Source: Pelobates cultripes (lineage: Eukaryota; Chordata; Amphibia; Anura; Pelobatidae). From it: DNA of 64,000 nt. Each line of letters opens with the position of its first letter. Position 1 is the stretch's first letter. Below are positions 9,991 to 22,028 of this stretch, piece by piece. The position numbers and the translations under genes were made by a program. The stretch spans positions 113,248,999 to 113,312,998 of the forward strand of contig OW240918.1 of the NCBI GenBank assembly GCA_933207985.1, given 5' to 3'. The notes beneath the pieces were generated by a model that was given only the letters and a program-made list of their open reading frames with translations, did no database searches and was not told the origin of the DNA.

Positions 9991-11740
9991 GGCCCATACC
10001 CCTTCCAATCAACTAAGTACTGCAAGGAACAATGAGAAAACCTGGAATCAATTATGGAGGAGACTTCGTATTCCTCCTGTCCAGAAATGACCAAAGGAGG
10101 AGGGGGAACAATTGGGACAGTATACCTATTGGAAATAAGTGGTTTGAGTAAGCAGGCATGAAATGTATTAGGTATATGCAAGGAGCCTGGAAGAGCCAGA
10201 GAATAAGAAACAGGGTTAATTCTCCGAACAACACGAAATGGACCAAGAAAACTGGGGGCAATCTTCATGCTAGGAACTTTTAGTTTGATGTTGCGCGAAG
10301 ATAACCACACCCTCTCACCCACCTGGTAAACAGGGTGGGCACCCCGCCATTTACCAGCATGAAATTTAAAACGAGCAGCTGCAGTCTCAAGAGCGGAGTG
10401 AACCTTGGTCCCAGTATCACGAATAGAAGTAAGGTGATCATCCAGAGCAGGAATAGCAGTGTCAGAGAACACGGCCGGTAGAACAGTAGGATGACGGCCG
10501 TTATTGACAAAAAATGGATATGCCCGGATGAGTCATGGGTAGCATTAATCCTGGCAAACTAGGCCCAAGGTAGCCAGTCAGACCAATTATCCTGTGTGTT
10601 ATTCACAAAACAACGTAAATACAGTTACAAGGATTGGTTAGCCCTTTCAGCCGTACCATAAGTTTGGGGATGGTAAGAGGAAGAAAATGACAATTCAATA
10701 CCCAGCTGTTTGCTAAAAGCTCTGCAAAAATAAAGAGACAAACTGAGAACCCCTGTCATGCGCAATATTTTGAGGAATACCGTGTAGTCTGACAATGTCG
10801 CATATAAATATCAAAACCAGATCTTGTGAACATGGCAATTTTTTGAGTTGAATAAAATGAGCCATCTTGGAAAAACGATCAACCACCATAAGGATGGTGG
10901 TATGACCATTAGAACTCGTAAATTCCACGATGAAATCCATTGACAAGGGGGACCATGGAACACTAGGTACAGGAAGTGGATGTAACAATCCACACGGAAG
11001 TTTATGAGGAACCACAGAACAGGCCTCCACATATTCTTTTATATCTCTCCTGAGTGGATCCCAATGAAAAGATCTAGACACAGCGGATATGGTTTTATTA
11101 ATGCCCGGATGCACAGCAGTCACACTGTTGTGGAATACTCTCATTACTTCCTTTCTTTCAGTCAGTGGAATAAACAATTTATCCAGAGGTTTATTGCAAG
11201 GTGCTTGGGATTGAGCAGCCATGGTAGCACAAAGCAGAGGGGAAAGAACAGTGGAAGCAATAATACACTCAGGAGGAACAATAGGGAATATCTCTTGTTC
11301 AGTTTCAATGTCAAACTGTCTAGATAAGGCATCAGCTTTAACGATTTTGGGACCATGTATGTAAGTGATAATAAAGTTAAAGCGAGATAAGAACAAAGAC
11401 CATCTTGCCTGACTAGAAGACAGTCATTTAGCATCACCAATATATGCCAAATTTTTGTGATCAGTTATGATCAAAAGGGGAACCTTGGAACCCTCTAAAA
11501 GATGTCACCATTCTTTAAGCGCTAGTATAATGGCCAACAATTCTCTGTTGCCGAAATAGAATTACGCTCTGCCGGAGACAACTTTCTAGAAAAGTACCCA
11601 CAGGGATGCAAAGGATCCTGACTCTCCCTCTGAGAAAGAACAACCCCTACCCCTGTTTCGGAGGCATCAACCTCCAGTATGAAGGATTTGCTAGTGTTAG
11701 GATGTACCAAAATGTCAGCAGAAGCAAAAAAATTTTAAAA
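9991..11740 (-). pseudogene. Ty3/gypsy chromovirus pol relic (RNase H, integrase, chromodomain)
   Basis: On the minus strand, in order: an RNase H start (about 11522-11710) with [18 protein letters not shown]; the end of RNase H and the connection (YIHGPKIVKADALSRQ); an integrase zinc-finger-like and catalytic part (10713-11396) with DFIVEF and the downstream DRGSQF acidic motifs; and a chromodomain ([12 protein letters not shown], then YLVDWKGYG) near 10080-10010. The chromodomain places it among vertebrate gypsy chromoviruses. The pieces lie in three frames separated by indels and stops, and gag, protease and reverse transcriptase are absent, so it is a dead, 5'-truncated copy. Confidence 0.9.
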
Positions 11741-12689
11741 ACTTTTCTAGCTTCTTTAGACTTCTTTAGACATCTTTAGTGAGAGGGACTTCTTCATGCA
11801 ACTCTATTTCACCCCAGTAAATCATCACTAGTAATAGATTTATAATGTTGTTTTCATAGGTCTCCTCCTACTTTCGCTTAAATTCCTGCCCTTGTCGTAT
11901 GTGCTAACTCGTACTGTAAGATAGAAAGGACCAAATCGTCAAAGTTAAGATGCGCTTTCACTTTGTTGCGAGCTTATACCATTACGTTTGTGCTTTATTG
12001 TTGTTGAACCCTATTTTTTGCATTATGGATTGATGCCCTCTCCATCCCTTGACCACAGGCAGTAATTCTGGTTTACGTACTGAAATATTGCACATGCAGG
12101 CTCAAAACACCATAACCAGTGAAGTGGTCATGGAGCTTGGAGTAACCCTTTATTTTTTTAAAACCTAGGAACTCAAGTTTGACCTGATTTTGGCTTTCTT
12201 GGGAACTTTGTTCAAAGTATCTTTAGTTTAACAGTGACTTTCACTGCATTTAAATGTTACAATTTCCTGGGTCCAACCTATTTTGTCAGTAGTATTCACT
12301 AAACTGAGAATTGACAGGACAGTGAATTTTCAGTCTTATTTTAGGCAAAAATAAAAATGCATGCAGCATTTCCCCATAAAACATAGGCAGAAGCTTACAG
12401 AACCTATAAATCGAACATAATAAAGTGTGACAAGCCTGAAGCAAGGATCAAATAATGCTTTAAAAGGGCAAAGTGGAGATGGAAAAAACATGAAGCATAG
12501 GAAGTAACAAATAGAAAAAAACAAAAAAGCGGAACAATAAACAAACAAACATGAGATGTCATGAATCTGGACATATATGGAACAGTAGCCACACCAAGAA
12601 AGAGAACAAACATCGAGGACAAGAGTAGTCAAACACGTTCACAGCATTCATCGGAAAACAATCCAAACCCATAGGTCTGCAACTGTTGG
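11741..12689. other. no gene seen
   Basis: AT-rich sequence, possibly a further decayed transposon body near 11750-12000. Long frames on the minus strand (about 12336-12632) are low-complexity Phe/Cys/Leu-rich and have no recognisable domain. Confidence 0.35.
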
Positions 12690-13080
12690 GAACTGCATTA
12701 AGTAACTGGCCTCTGGTTACATATTTTGCAAAGATCCCCGATGGTGACCATTACAGGTATCTTCTTCAGCTGTTAGCATTTAATCTGCTAAGATTAAGTG
12801 TACTTTAGCGCATGTGCAAGAGTACAACATTGATGTCTATGGAGAATCCAGAGAGACTTCTATAGACAATGCCTTTTTACTCGCAACTGTCACTAGTAAT
12901 GTCAGGGGGAAAGTTACAATATTGACAATGGTATAGCTCCCTTTAGTCCCTACTTTTATTATGATATAATTTGACTGCATTGGAATTTCAGTAAAATTGC
13001 AGCACGATCAAGTGAGTATTTCATAAAGGTTTTATCTTTAGGAAATATTTAGGGTTTTTTTGGGGGGGAGGGTGGTGTCA
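12690..13080. repeat. dispersed repeat family (copy 1 of 3)
   Basis: Shares a long interior with 20487-20848 and 31657-32141: AAGATCCCC(A/G)A(A/T)GGTGACC, GCATGTGCAAGAGTACA, the CTATGGA(G)AATCCAGAGAGAC segment and the closing GGTTGGA(A/G)TTTCAGT(A/G)AAAT. It is non-coding and about 390 bp, probably a non-autonomous DNA element. Confidence 0.6.
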
Positions 13081-13309
13081 AAAATCAATATAATCTTTTT
13101 TTTTTTTTAAATGATGTAAATTGATTTTTTTGAATACCCTTTTACTTTTTTTCTTTTTTAATCTGGCTCACAAGCCATGTTGGGTCAGACTCTATGGTTA
13201 TCTGTAGAGGGGTCAAAATCCTCAGTCATCAAATTTTTGAATATGAATAAAATATAAAAAAAAAGTGTGAAAAATGAAGAAATTTTATTTTCCAAGTTCT
13301 GCATGTCAT

Positions 13310-13727
13310 TTTAACTGTGAATGTTATGATACTATTAGATTTTACTGCAATAAAACACACATATGTGTATGCTGTGATGTCCCATGGGTACAACATTGTC
13401 CCCCAGTGTACAGGTTTCATGGTGCTTTGGAATGTTACAGTTTTACACATTGAAATTTGTCAGATTGGTTTGCTGGGCCTATGTTGCCTTTTATTAGTAA
13501 CCCTGGCCAAAATTAGTGTTTCCTATATTTGTTTTTTTGTTATTGCTTTTTTCACACAAAAACTGCCCTTATGATCACTGATAATATCATAGTCATTATA
13601 CATTTTAGTGCTCTAAAACACAGTGTCCAGAGATGTCTCACAAGTACAATAGTACCCTCATGTACAGGTTTTATGGGGGTTTGGGAAAATTACAGAGTCA
13701 AATATAGGGCTTGCAAATGTGAAATAT

Positions 13728-13735
<8 letters not shown>
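13310..13735. repeat. dispersed repeat with GTACAACATTG/TGTACAGGTTT motif
   Basis: Two related blocks (about 13370-13440 and 13615-13690) share the pattern GT(C)CCA...GTACAA...TGTACAGGTTT(C/T)ATGG. A third partial block at about 46130-46170 is interrupted by a hAT element. No coding content. Confidence 0.5.

Positions 13736-13771
<36 letters not shown>
13732..13771. repeat. (AT)n microsatellite
   Basis: About 20 AT dinucleotides followed by TTTATTTATTTATTT. Confidence 0.95.
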
Positions 13772-13775
<4 letters not shown>

Positions 13776-14053
13776 TTATTTATTTTTAAATAAATCTAAT
13801 TTCATTCCCTGTGTATATTTATGTTTTATTTGTGCATATTTCTATTCTTTTAATAATTCTATGTTGGGGGATTTGTGTGACAACCCAGGCAATCACCCTG
13901 CAGGTAACTGTATAATCTGTCCATCTGTCATCGCAGTCACATGTCCAGATGGGCAGGATTTGTTGCAGGGAATCGCCTTGTTTGTCAGGCGGTCCCCCCA
14001 ATCAGGATTGCTGCGGAGGATATCTGCGTTCCCGGGCGGGCCCAATCTGTAGG

Positions 14054-14738
14054 CAGGGGCGTATTAGCCGCGAGGCAAACAAGACATTTGCCGGCTAACA
14101 GACATGCTGGGCGCTGGGTGGCATTGGCGGGCGGGCGAGAGAGCTCTTCCTGTGAGCTGACTGCTCAGCTCCCTCGCGTGCCGCAGAGTGAGGCTGGGAG
14201 CCGGAATATGACGTCATATCCCGGCTCCCAGCCTCACTCTGCGGCGCGCGAGGGAGCTGAGCAGTCAGCTCACAGGAAGAGCTCCCTCGTCAGCCGCCTG
14301 CCTGCCAATGCCGCCCACCCAGCAGCCACTGGACCACCAGGGAGATAGAGAACCCCTTTCCTCCCCAGCACTCCCAAAGGTAAGGAGGCTGGGGAGGTTT
14401 AAAAAGTATATGTGTTTATGTGAGTGTGTGTGTCTGTTAGTGAGTGTGTGTGTGTGTGTGTGTGTGTCTGTTAGTGAGTGTGTGTGTGTCTATTAGTGAG
14501 TGTGTGTGTCTGTTAGTGAGTGTGTGTTAGAGTGTGTGTGAGTGTTAATGAGTGTGTGTGAGTGTGTGTGTGTCTGTTAGTGAGTGTGTGTGAGTGTTAG
14601 TGAGTGTATGTGTCTGTTAGTGAGTGTGTGTCTGTTAGTGAGTGTGTGTTAGAGTGTGTGTGAGTGTTAGTGAGTGTATGTGTCTGTTAGTGAGTGTGTG
14701 CCTGTTAGTGTGTGTGTGTCTGTTAGTGTGTGTGTGTC

Positions 14739-14778
<40 letters not shown>

Positions 14779-15013
14779 TCTGCTAGTGAGTGTGTGTGTT
14801 TGACTGTGTGTGTCAGTGAGTTTGTGTTTCTGTTAGCTAGTGTACGCGTATCTGTCAGTGAGTGTGTGTGTATTTAGAAGGCGGGGGGAAGGGATGGGTG
14901 GGGGTCGCGCGCGTAGGGGGGAAGGGATGGGTGGGGGTCGCGCGCGGGGAGGGGTTGGGGGGCGCCTGAGTTTTGTCCTGCCTAGGGCAGCACAAAACCA
15001 GGATACACCACTG
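14054..15013. mobile_element. hAT-type non-autonomous element, copy 1
   Basis: Starts CAGGGGCGTATTAGCCG and ends GGATACACCACTG, with a perfect 8-bp target duplication TCTGTAGG (14046-14053 and 15014-15021). CAGnGGnG ends and 8-bp duplications are hAT features. The interior holds a 144-bp near-perfect palindrome (14141-14284, centre TGACGTCA), then a TG-rich satellite of 18-bp-type units (TGTGTGTCTGTTAGTGAG) at about 14410-14870. There is no transposase. Relatives: 46171-46867 (reversed) and 51360-52669. Confidence 0.9.
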
Positions 15014-15021
15014 TCTGTAGG

Positions 15022-15749
15022 GCGTGCTATGCCGCCCTATCGGCGATAAAGCCCTCTGGTTGTAAAATGGCATAGCATCCCCGAACGGCGCGAAGAGGTT
15101 AATAATGCCATTCAAATAATGTTTTTGGAGGATTGCTTTTTTTTTTTACTTTAAATGGAAAAATTCTATTGAATTGATATATTGATCAATTAAATTATAT
15201 CGCTATGTCATGTAGTCTACATTAGATATAAAAAAATAAATATACAAATTTTTAAGTAAATACCGATTGGGTCGTCACGTCAGGATAAAGTCAGGTTTAT
15301 TGTGGGAAGCATTGTGCCCCAGTTATAAAAGACAGACGGGAATGGTGAAATATGTTATGAATATGCCATCACTTAAAACTGCTGAATCATCTTCAAAATA
15401 ATGTTTCTGCAATACTAGCACACACCCTCTACTTACCGGTTCCCTATTGAAAAAATATGACTTTATTATTTCATGAACTCTAGTCAGCGCAAGTTGTTTT
15501 TAGTACCACATGTTGTTAATAAACTGAATAAACAAAGGATTAAAGCTGAGGTGGAATGCAAAGTATGGATTCTACGAATCTGAGAAACTATGTGAAATGT
15601 TTAAACGCATGTTGGTTTATTCACTAAAAACCAAACTGTATTGAATTGAAAAACAAATCGCAAATTTTAGCCTTAAACATTAAAGATCAAGTAAATATTT
15701 AATCTCTTTCAATTTTTTTTTTGCAGCTATGGCTGGCACTACCATAAGA
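15022..15749. other. no gene seen
   Basis: The flank of the hAT insertion starts with an imperfect hairpin (GGCGTGCTATGCC ... GGCATAGCA) that is itself repeat-like. The rest is AT-rich sequence without coding or repeat structure that I recognise. Confidence 0.35.
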
Positions 15750-15754
15750 TGGAT

Positions 15755-16090
15755 GGAGAAATAGACACACAAAGGGAGTAGGGGGAGAAGGAAACACACA
15801 AAGGAACTGGTCGGGAAAAAATTGACACACAAGGCGACTGGAGGGGTGGGGGGGAAGACACACAAAAGAACGTGGGTAGTGGACAGAGACACACAAAGGG
15901 ATTCCCAGTTCCTTTGTGTGTCACTTTCTCCCTCCCAGCCCCTTTGTGTGTCTGTAACATCCCTGCAGCTCCTTTGTGTGTCTCATTCTCTCCCTAGCTA
16001 CTTTGTGTGTCTCTTTCCCCCCACCCTATTCACTTTGTGTGCCTTTCTCCCTCATATTCCCTTTGTGATTCTCGCTCTTTCTTTCTTTTT
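15755..16090. repeat. minisatellite in inverted halves (CTTTGTGTGTC units)
   Basis: Left half (about 15755-15905) repeats GACACACAAAGGG; right half (about 15905-16090) repeats the complement CCTTTGTGTGTC with CTCTTTCTCCC spacers, in units of about 30-36 bp. The two halves form one imperfect large inverted repeat. A further block in the right-half orientation lies at 16540-16715. Confidence 0.8.
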
Positions 16091-16094
16091 TTGA

Positions 16095-16510
16095 CAATCT
16101 TTATTTAAGTTTTTTTTTCCAGAATTTTCGTTGTAATTTTTACTACAAAATAGATAGGAACAATGAAGGAAATTGTAAATAGACACAGCGTAACATGGTA
16201 TACAGTATAACTAGTCACAGTTGATATGTGGGAAATCACGGTGGTATAGTGTACCCAAATGTATCCTGTTATCCCTAGATCTAATATGTCACAGTTTGGA
16301 TCTACTTCTATGTCTAGTGACTATCTAATAAACTAAGCTTACCAGTAATGTTTATAGTATATATATCGGAGGATAACAGTGAAAGTGAATTATTAGGAAT
16401 TCGAGTTTTTATGGTGTAAACCTGTAGTGTGTGGCTGCCATCAATGTTGCGGTGATTTAAGGGCAATATGAGTAACTCGATAAGAGAGATCAATCGCAGG
16501 TAAGGTGCGG
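16095..16510 (-). repeat. probable LINE 3' end, minus orientation
   Basis: Starts TTTTTTTGACAATCTTTATTTAAG on the plus strand, resembling TTTTTGTTGTCAATCTTTCTTTTATTGA at 18315. A T-rich start followed by similar sequence suggests the A-rich tail of a minus-strand retroposon. It lies between two blocks of the CTTTGTGTGTC minisatellite, as if inserted there. Confidence 0.4.
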
Positions 16511-16539
16511 TGACTACTGGAAATGTTTTGTGTATCTTT

Positions 16540-16715
16540 CTCCCCACCAGTCCCTTTATGCGTTTCTTTCTCCCCCAGATCCTTTGTGTGTCTCTTTCTC
16601 CCCCCAAATCCCTTTGTGTATTACTTTCTCCGCCTATGGTCCCTTTATGTGTCGCTTTCTCCACCTCAGTCCCCTTGTGTGCCTCTTTCTCCCCCCTTAA
16701 ACTTCCTGTCACACT
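16540..16715. repeat. minisatellite block (CTTTGTGTGTC units), continued
   Basis: Five or more copies of a unit of about 34 bp containing CCTTTGTGTGTCTCTTTCTCCCC. It continues the array interrupted at 16095-16510. Confidence 0.8.
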
Positions 16716-16849
16716 GGATAGATGATCCTCTACCGTGGTCCGCAAGGCCACGTTACATGGAGTGACTGGCAGTAGGGGGAGTCCTATGCTCTCCCCCTCA
16801 CCAGTTACCACGACATCATGCAACCCCAAGCCAGTGTGCACGAAGGCAG

Positions 16850-17745
16850 AATGTATCAAAGCAAAAATAAAGCCATAAGGTCAAATGAACTGCCTGCAGA
16901 CCTCAGAATTGTGGAAGGCTGCAAAACCATTTGGCTGCATTGGCGATGCATAGTGGCCTCCATAATTCTAAATGGAGGAAGCTTGGAACAACCAGGACTC
17001 TTCCTACAGCTGGCCACCCAGCCAAACTGGGCAATTACAGGAGAAGGGTCATTGTAAGAGAGGAGACAAAGAACCGGATGGTCACTCTGGGTGAGCGCCA
17101 GAGATGTGAGGAGATGGAAGAAAGGAGTTGTTGATCATTATGGTAGACTGGCCAGATAAAAGTTTTTCCTCACTGCAAAACACATTAAAGCCCACTTGGA
17201 GTTTGCACAAAAGGATCTAAAAGACTCTCAGACTGTGAGAAACAAGATTTGCTGGTCTGATAAAACAAAGATTGAACTGTTTGTTTTCGATTCAGGGTGT
17301 TTTGTCTGAAGGAAATCAGGCACTCCTCATCACCTGCCCAATACCATCCGATTGGCAAAGTATGGTGGTGGTAGCATCATGCTTTGCGGGGGGGAGTTTC
17401 AGTGGCAGGGACTGTGGGAATGGTCCGGTTTAAGGGAAAACTGAATGCAACAAAACAGAGATATCCTTAATGAAAGCCTGGTCCAGAGCGCACAGGACCT
17501 CAGAAAGGGCTGAAGGTTCACGGTCCAACAGGACACTGGCCTTAAGCACAGAGCCAACACAACACAAGACTGGCTTAGGGATAATTCCCTGAGTGTCCCC
17601 TGCCACAGTCCGGACTTGAACCCAATCGAACATCTTGGGAGAGTTCTAAAAATGGCTTTCCACTGAACGTCCCCATCCAACCGGACAGATCAGGTTTGTC
17701 GCATCATACCAAAAAAAAATTGAGGCTGTAACCACTACAGGCCCT
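16850..17745 (+). pseudogene. Tc1/mariner transposase relic
   Basis: Decayed Tc1-type transposase read on the plus strand. Conceptual pieces in order are a helix-turn-helix region with an R-MVTLGERQRCEEM-like stretch near 17080, a W-x-D-like segment after GGTCTGATAAAACAAAG (about 17255), a GGSIMLCGG-like stretch (about 17375), and SPDLNPIEHLG at about 17605-17635, the conserved second acidic and LNPIEH part of Tc1 catalytic domains. Frameshifts and stops break the frame many times. Terminal repeats were not identified, so the edges are approximate. Confidence 0.8.
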
Positions 17746-18310
17746 GGGCTGGCTGCACCAGCAGTAGTTTTGCCATTGGAAAAAAGCAAGCAGGTCTTCA
17801 CACTTGCCTCTTCTGTTCACTCTGTGGAGGTAACGGAAGCAAAAGAAAACCTCCCTGACTCTCTGAGTGACCACCAGAGAGATTATTTTACAGCAATCAT
17901 AAAAGTGTTGATTTCTATTACAATTGGCACTTTTATAAACTTTCTCAAGTATGACAGACTACAGGCAATACAAACAAAGTACCTCTGTCACTTTTGAGGA
18001 GAAATGAAGATAATATACTTACCTTAAGATGTCCCTCTTCTGTGTTTCTTTATTCTTGCCACCATAATTCTTCAGCAAATCGCAACTTTATCTTTCCAGG
18101 AGTCATCCTCACTAAAGAACGAGGTCAAAGGAGACAGCAGGATCCTTCATAGATAATCTTGCACATGTTCAATAAGGTGCCATATGCATCTATAACATAT
18201 CACTCGACATTGTGCTTTGATTCTTCTAAAGTTGTCTAATATGTCAGCCACATCTAAATTATTCCTATGTACAGACAAACCAAAGGTATTTTCCTGATTT
18301 ATCCCATACT
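17746..18310. other. no gene seen
   Basis: Contains a segment with a consensus donor on the minus strand (CATCTTAAG|GTAAGTATATT at about 18020), but all three frames upstream contain stops, and the style resembles the splice-like cores of local MITEs. I do not call an exon. Confidence 0.35.
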
Positions 18311-18965
18311 CGCTTTTTTTGTTGTCAATCTTTCTTTTATTGAAACAATTGAGTTGGGATACAGAAAGAGAGAGAAGGGAAATGTGCAATTTTAGGTACA
18401 TGTTAGGGAAATCACAGCTGTAAATAAAATTTCTTAGATAACGGTGCATCATTTTTATGGGTTGGTAAAACTTGAACATGCTGAACTTTTACGCTTAGTA
18501 CTTATGGCATAGTTAACTGTACAGACTTATCGCAATAGAAGGTATGCTATATGTAGATTGGCATATCATACCGTGTGGCTGTTTGTTCGCTCGGTACAGT
18601 GCTAGGGGTTCTCTTGCAACAATTGTTATGGCTCTACCTAGTCTGGTCAGCTCGCTTGGACTTAGGGATCTATCCCTTTAAATATTCTGTTAACAGGCTG
18701 AGATATAGGCTTATCAAGTTATACGGTATAGTAAGGCTGAGCTGAGGCCAGTTACTATGGCACAGGTAACACAGTTTAGTCTTAGTGGAAACAATGGCTA
18801 TGTAATTGCATGCTAATAACGTCAAGCTTATTTTACATTATGAGAGACCTACATAGCAGTAGGCAGTAATGGGCTATTACATAAACAGGGTACAGTCAGT
18901 ATAGGCTGGGCTTGTGACTGGCAGTGTTACTTGCTTTTTTTTTTTTATTCTCTCAAACCAAGCAT
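18311..18965 (-). repeat. probable LINE 3' end, minus orientation
   Basis: Begins with a T-rich TTGTCAATCTTTCTTTTATTGA segment similar to that at 16098 and ends in another T-run (18940-18955). No frame is retained. This is an inference from two similar starts; family not identified. Confidence 0.35.
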
Positions 18966-20486
18966 GAAAAATAAAGAATTAAAAACAAAAACATATCACT
19001 CGAGATGATCTCTGCACCTAATCGCCATTGAAATCTCTACAATCACCATACCACTACAGGTTACTACAATGGCTGTTGTACAAGGAAACAATGGATGCAG
19101 TTTTATGTCAAACTGTTTTCACACATTTTGACAGAGGATTTCTGATGTCCATTGTTTCATCATACGGCAAAGTTTCACCTTCCTCATACTTTTAAAATAT
19201 TTGTGTGGGAAAATAAGCGGAATTTGGCTCTTCTGAATCTCTGTTAACACTTTACCACATTACCTGCAGTAAAAGCGAAGCGGTCCTCCATGTTGCCTCC
19301 TGTTCTGACACTGTGTGTTGTCCTGGGATTATACCTGACTCTAGAAGCTACCCCTCTTCTGCCTTGCCTAGTTTCATTAGTGTGTGTCAGTTACTGAACA
19401 CACATTTTTCTGTGTCATACGTGCACCCAGATTCAGGTCATTGAGCAGATTCAGGGCATGCAAGAATGATGCTCACCAATGATGACTTTTTACTTATTAT
19501 TTAAATCAATCACATGTTCCTTCCTGTGTCCTGCTGTGACTTCTTTTAAACATAGTGCATTTGCCTCCATTCTGACAAACTTATACACAGAAACATTCAC
19601 ATTTTCACTAATTATGCATCCTCTCCTGTCTTCTGTACACCTTTCTTAAGGTGAGGAGGGAGATGGGCTGTAGTCTTCTCCCCATGGTGTCCAGAGATGA
19701 AAGAAGAGCTGTATTCTAGACAGTAGACACTGGGATATGACCTTACATCCGGACGCTTGCTGCCAATTATAAAGTGGAATGAACACTGTGTGCCGAGCAG
19801 CCAGAGAGATGTCAGTAGTCCCCCTCTCAGTATACACAGGCACCTAAACAGTGGTTATAGGGCTGTGGTAGTGGGATTAAGGAAGAACATATCAACGGGC
19901 AGTGCATTTAGAATTGGCTGCCAGATGTCATGCAAACAGCTTGGGAACCTCTGTATCACAGAGGCTGTTGCCACACATTGCAATAAACTGGAGCACAATA
20001 AAAGACATTGGAGGTACATAGCATCTCCCAGCACACGGTAGAACTGCCAGTGAATTAGAGACTTGTGACTGATGGATGGACCCTTTTAACACTTACCTGA
20101 TTCCAGCGCCAAGGTCTCTTAGTGCTGGCTTCACCTCTACCTCCTCCAACTTCAGCGTGAGGGGGAACTTAATATGCATGCACAGCGCACATCAGGCCTT
20201 CTCCATAAGTAAGCATTGAATCAGTGCTTTCCTGTGGGGATTTGCAAGACACTGGATGTCCTCATGCAAATCCAGGAAGTTCCTCTAATGGCTGTTTGGT
20301 AGGCAGCAACTAGAGGATTTGGGCCCAGAATATGGACTGTCCCCTCTAAATAGGGGCACTTAGCTTATTATTATTGGACCATATTATAATAATGCATAAT
20401 AAATGGAGGAGGTTAATCTTCAAGATATTGTGTCCTTTTAAAGAATGATTGGCATTATAGCTGGATACGTAATGCTTTTGCAAAGG
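18966..20486. other. no gene seen
   Basis: About 1.5 kb without recognised exons. Bases about 20090-20350 look like a decayed MITE (TTCCAGCGCCAAGG..., AAGCATTGAATCAGTGCTTTCC). Confidence 0.35.
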
Positions 20487-20848
20487 TTAAAGCGGCACTG
20501 TCACCGTCTGGGGACTTTGCCAAATTTGCTGCTGGGTGTCCAGAAAAGGAGAGTTGTACTTACCTGAACCTGTCCCTCGAAGGGCGCTGACATCTTCTTC
20601 CGGCAGGTCCTCTTCAGCTCCAGGAGCCAAAGGCACATGCGCGAGAGTACAGCATTGAGATCTATGGAAGATCCAGTGAGACCTTCCATAGATAAAGCCA
20701 ATTCCCTCACTGGTGACGGCTGGTGATATTGACAGTTGTAGAAGGCAGTAGCTCCGCCAAGTGTCTAGAAGTGTCAAGCATAGAACATATAGAGACAAAG
20801 TAGTCCCTAATTTGTCTCAGTATATCTCTTGATTGGGTTGGAATTTAA
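20487..20848. repeat. dispersed repeat family (copy 2 of 3)
   Basis: Same family as 12690-13080 and 31657-32141. Starts TAAAGCGGCACTGTCACC and shares CTTACCTGAACCTGTCCCT, TCCTCTTCAGCTCC, the CATAGA(T/C)(A/T)(A/G)AGCCAATTCCCT segment and CTCTTGA(T/C)TGGGTTGGA with copy 3. Confidence 0.7.
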
Positions 20849-21656
20849 AGGACCACTATAGGCACCCAGACCACTTCAGCTCAATGAAGTGGTCTGGGTG
20901 CCAGGTCCCCCTAGTTTTAACCCTGCAGCTGAAAACATAGCAGTTTCAGAGAAACTGTTATGTTTACATTGCAGAGTTAATCCAGCCTCTAGAGGCCGCT
21001 TCCGCCATTTAAACAGAGTAAATTGCACTTATTTGACGGTGGACGTCCTCACGGAGTCCATCGTCAAATAAGATCCCTATAGGAAAGCATTGAGCAATGT
21101 TTCCTATGGGCAGGTTTAAATGCGCGTGCGCCTCTAGCCGCGCACGCGCTTTCGGCTACACTCGGAAGTTGACGTCGATGGAGATGTCACCAGCGTCGAG
21201 GGAGCCCGGCGCTGGATTAGAGGACCACTCTATGCACCCAGACCACGTCAGCTTAATGAAGTGGTCTGGGTGCCAGGTCCCTTTAGGATTAACCCTTTTC
21301 TTTATAAACATAGCAGTTTCAGAGAAACTGCTATGTTTATAAATGGGTTAATCCAGCCTCTAAAGTCTCTAGTGGCTGTCTCATTGACAACCGCTAAAGA
21401 CGTTTGCGTGCTTCTCACTGTGAAAATCACAGTGAGAAGACGCCAGCGTCCATAGGAAAGCTTTCCATTATGAGACTGGCTAAATGTGTGTGCAGCTCCT
21501 GCCGCGCATGCGCATTCAGCCGAAGAGGAGGCGGAGAGCTCCCTGCCCGGCACTGGAAAAAATTTAAGTTTAACCCCTTTCCTCGCCATCCAGCCCCGCG
21601 GGAGGGGGACCCTGAGGGTGGGGGCACCCTCAGGGCACTATAGTGGTCCTTTAAGA
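20849..21656. mobile_element. two adjacent T2-like MITEs
   Basis: First unit starts TTAAAGGACCACTATAGGCA (about 20849). A second starts AGGACCACTCTATGCACCCA (about 21220) and ends GGCACTATAGTGGTCCTTTAA (21656). Each carries the same subterminal hairpin (ACCACTTCAGCTCAATGAAGTGGTCTGGGTGCC) and an inner hairpin (AACATAGCAGTTTC / GAAACTGCTATGTT). Confidence 0.8.
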
Positions 21657-21897
21657 TAAGCAAATAAATGGTTAATTAACCATTTATTCGCCATGGAAGG
21701 GGCCCTAATCACTGTTTAGGTGACTAGGGCTCTATTGCGTTAGGAATACATATTTGTTTCCCTAACGCTATAGTGTTCCTTTAAGTGAAATTCTAACACA
21801 ATCAATAGGACAATTCCAGCTTTATGAAATACTCATTTTTCAGGGGTGGGGGTGCCGTTTTAAATGTGTTTTCCAGAGACTGCATATCAGCCCTAAC

Positions 21898-21968
21898 AGA
21901 GTTATTCACTAAATCTGAAATTCACGTTGAATTCCCTGCAGTTCTCACTCTAGTGAATAACCCTGGTA
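21898..21968. mobile_element. about 70-bp palindromic MITE
   Basis: ACAGAGTTATTCACTAAATC at the left pairs with CTCTAGTGAATAACCCTGGT at the right. Related ends are at 8441-8609 and 43524-43695. Confidence 0.6.
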
Positions 21969-22028
21969 GTGTTGCTAATAAACTTTTAGTATAAAAATCT
22001 ATTTTTGATATGAAGATGTAAAATACAC

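Noticed and set aside
14308..14877. Ser/Val/Cys repeat frames in the TG-rich region
   Set aside because: Translation of a TG satellite inside a hAT element, not a protein gene.
14400..14880. CRISPR-like array in the regularly spaced TGTGTGTCTGTTAGTGAG units
   Set aside because: Eukaryotic setting, no unique spacers; it is a simple satellite.
18020..18115. Donor-like CATCTTAAG|GTAAGTATATT on the minus strand, considered as a coding exon
   Set aside because: Stops in all frames upstream; splice-like strings are common in repeats here.
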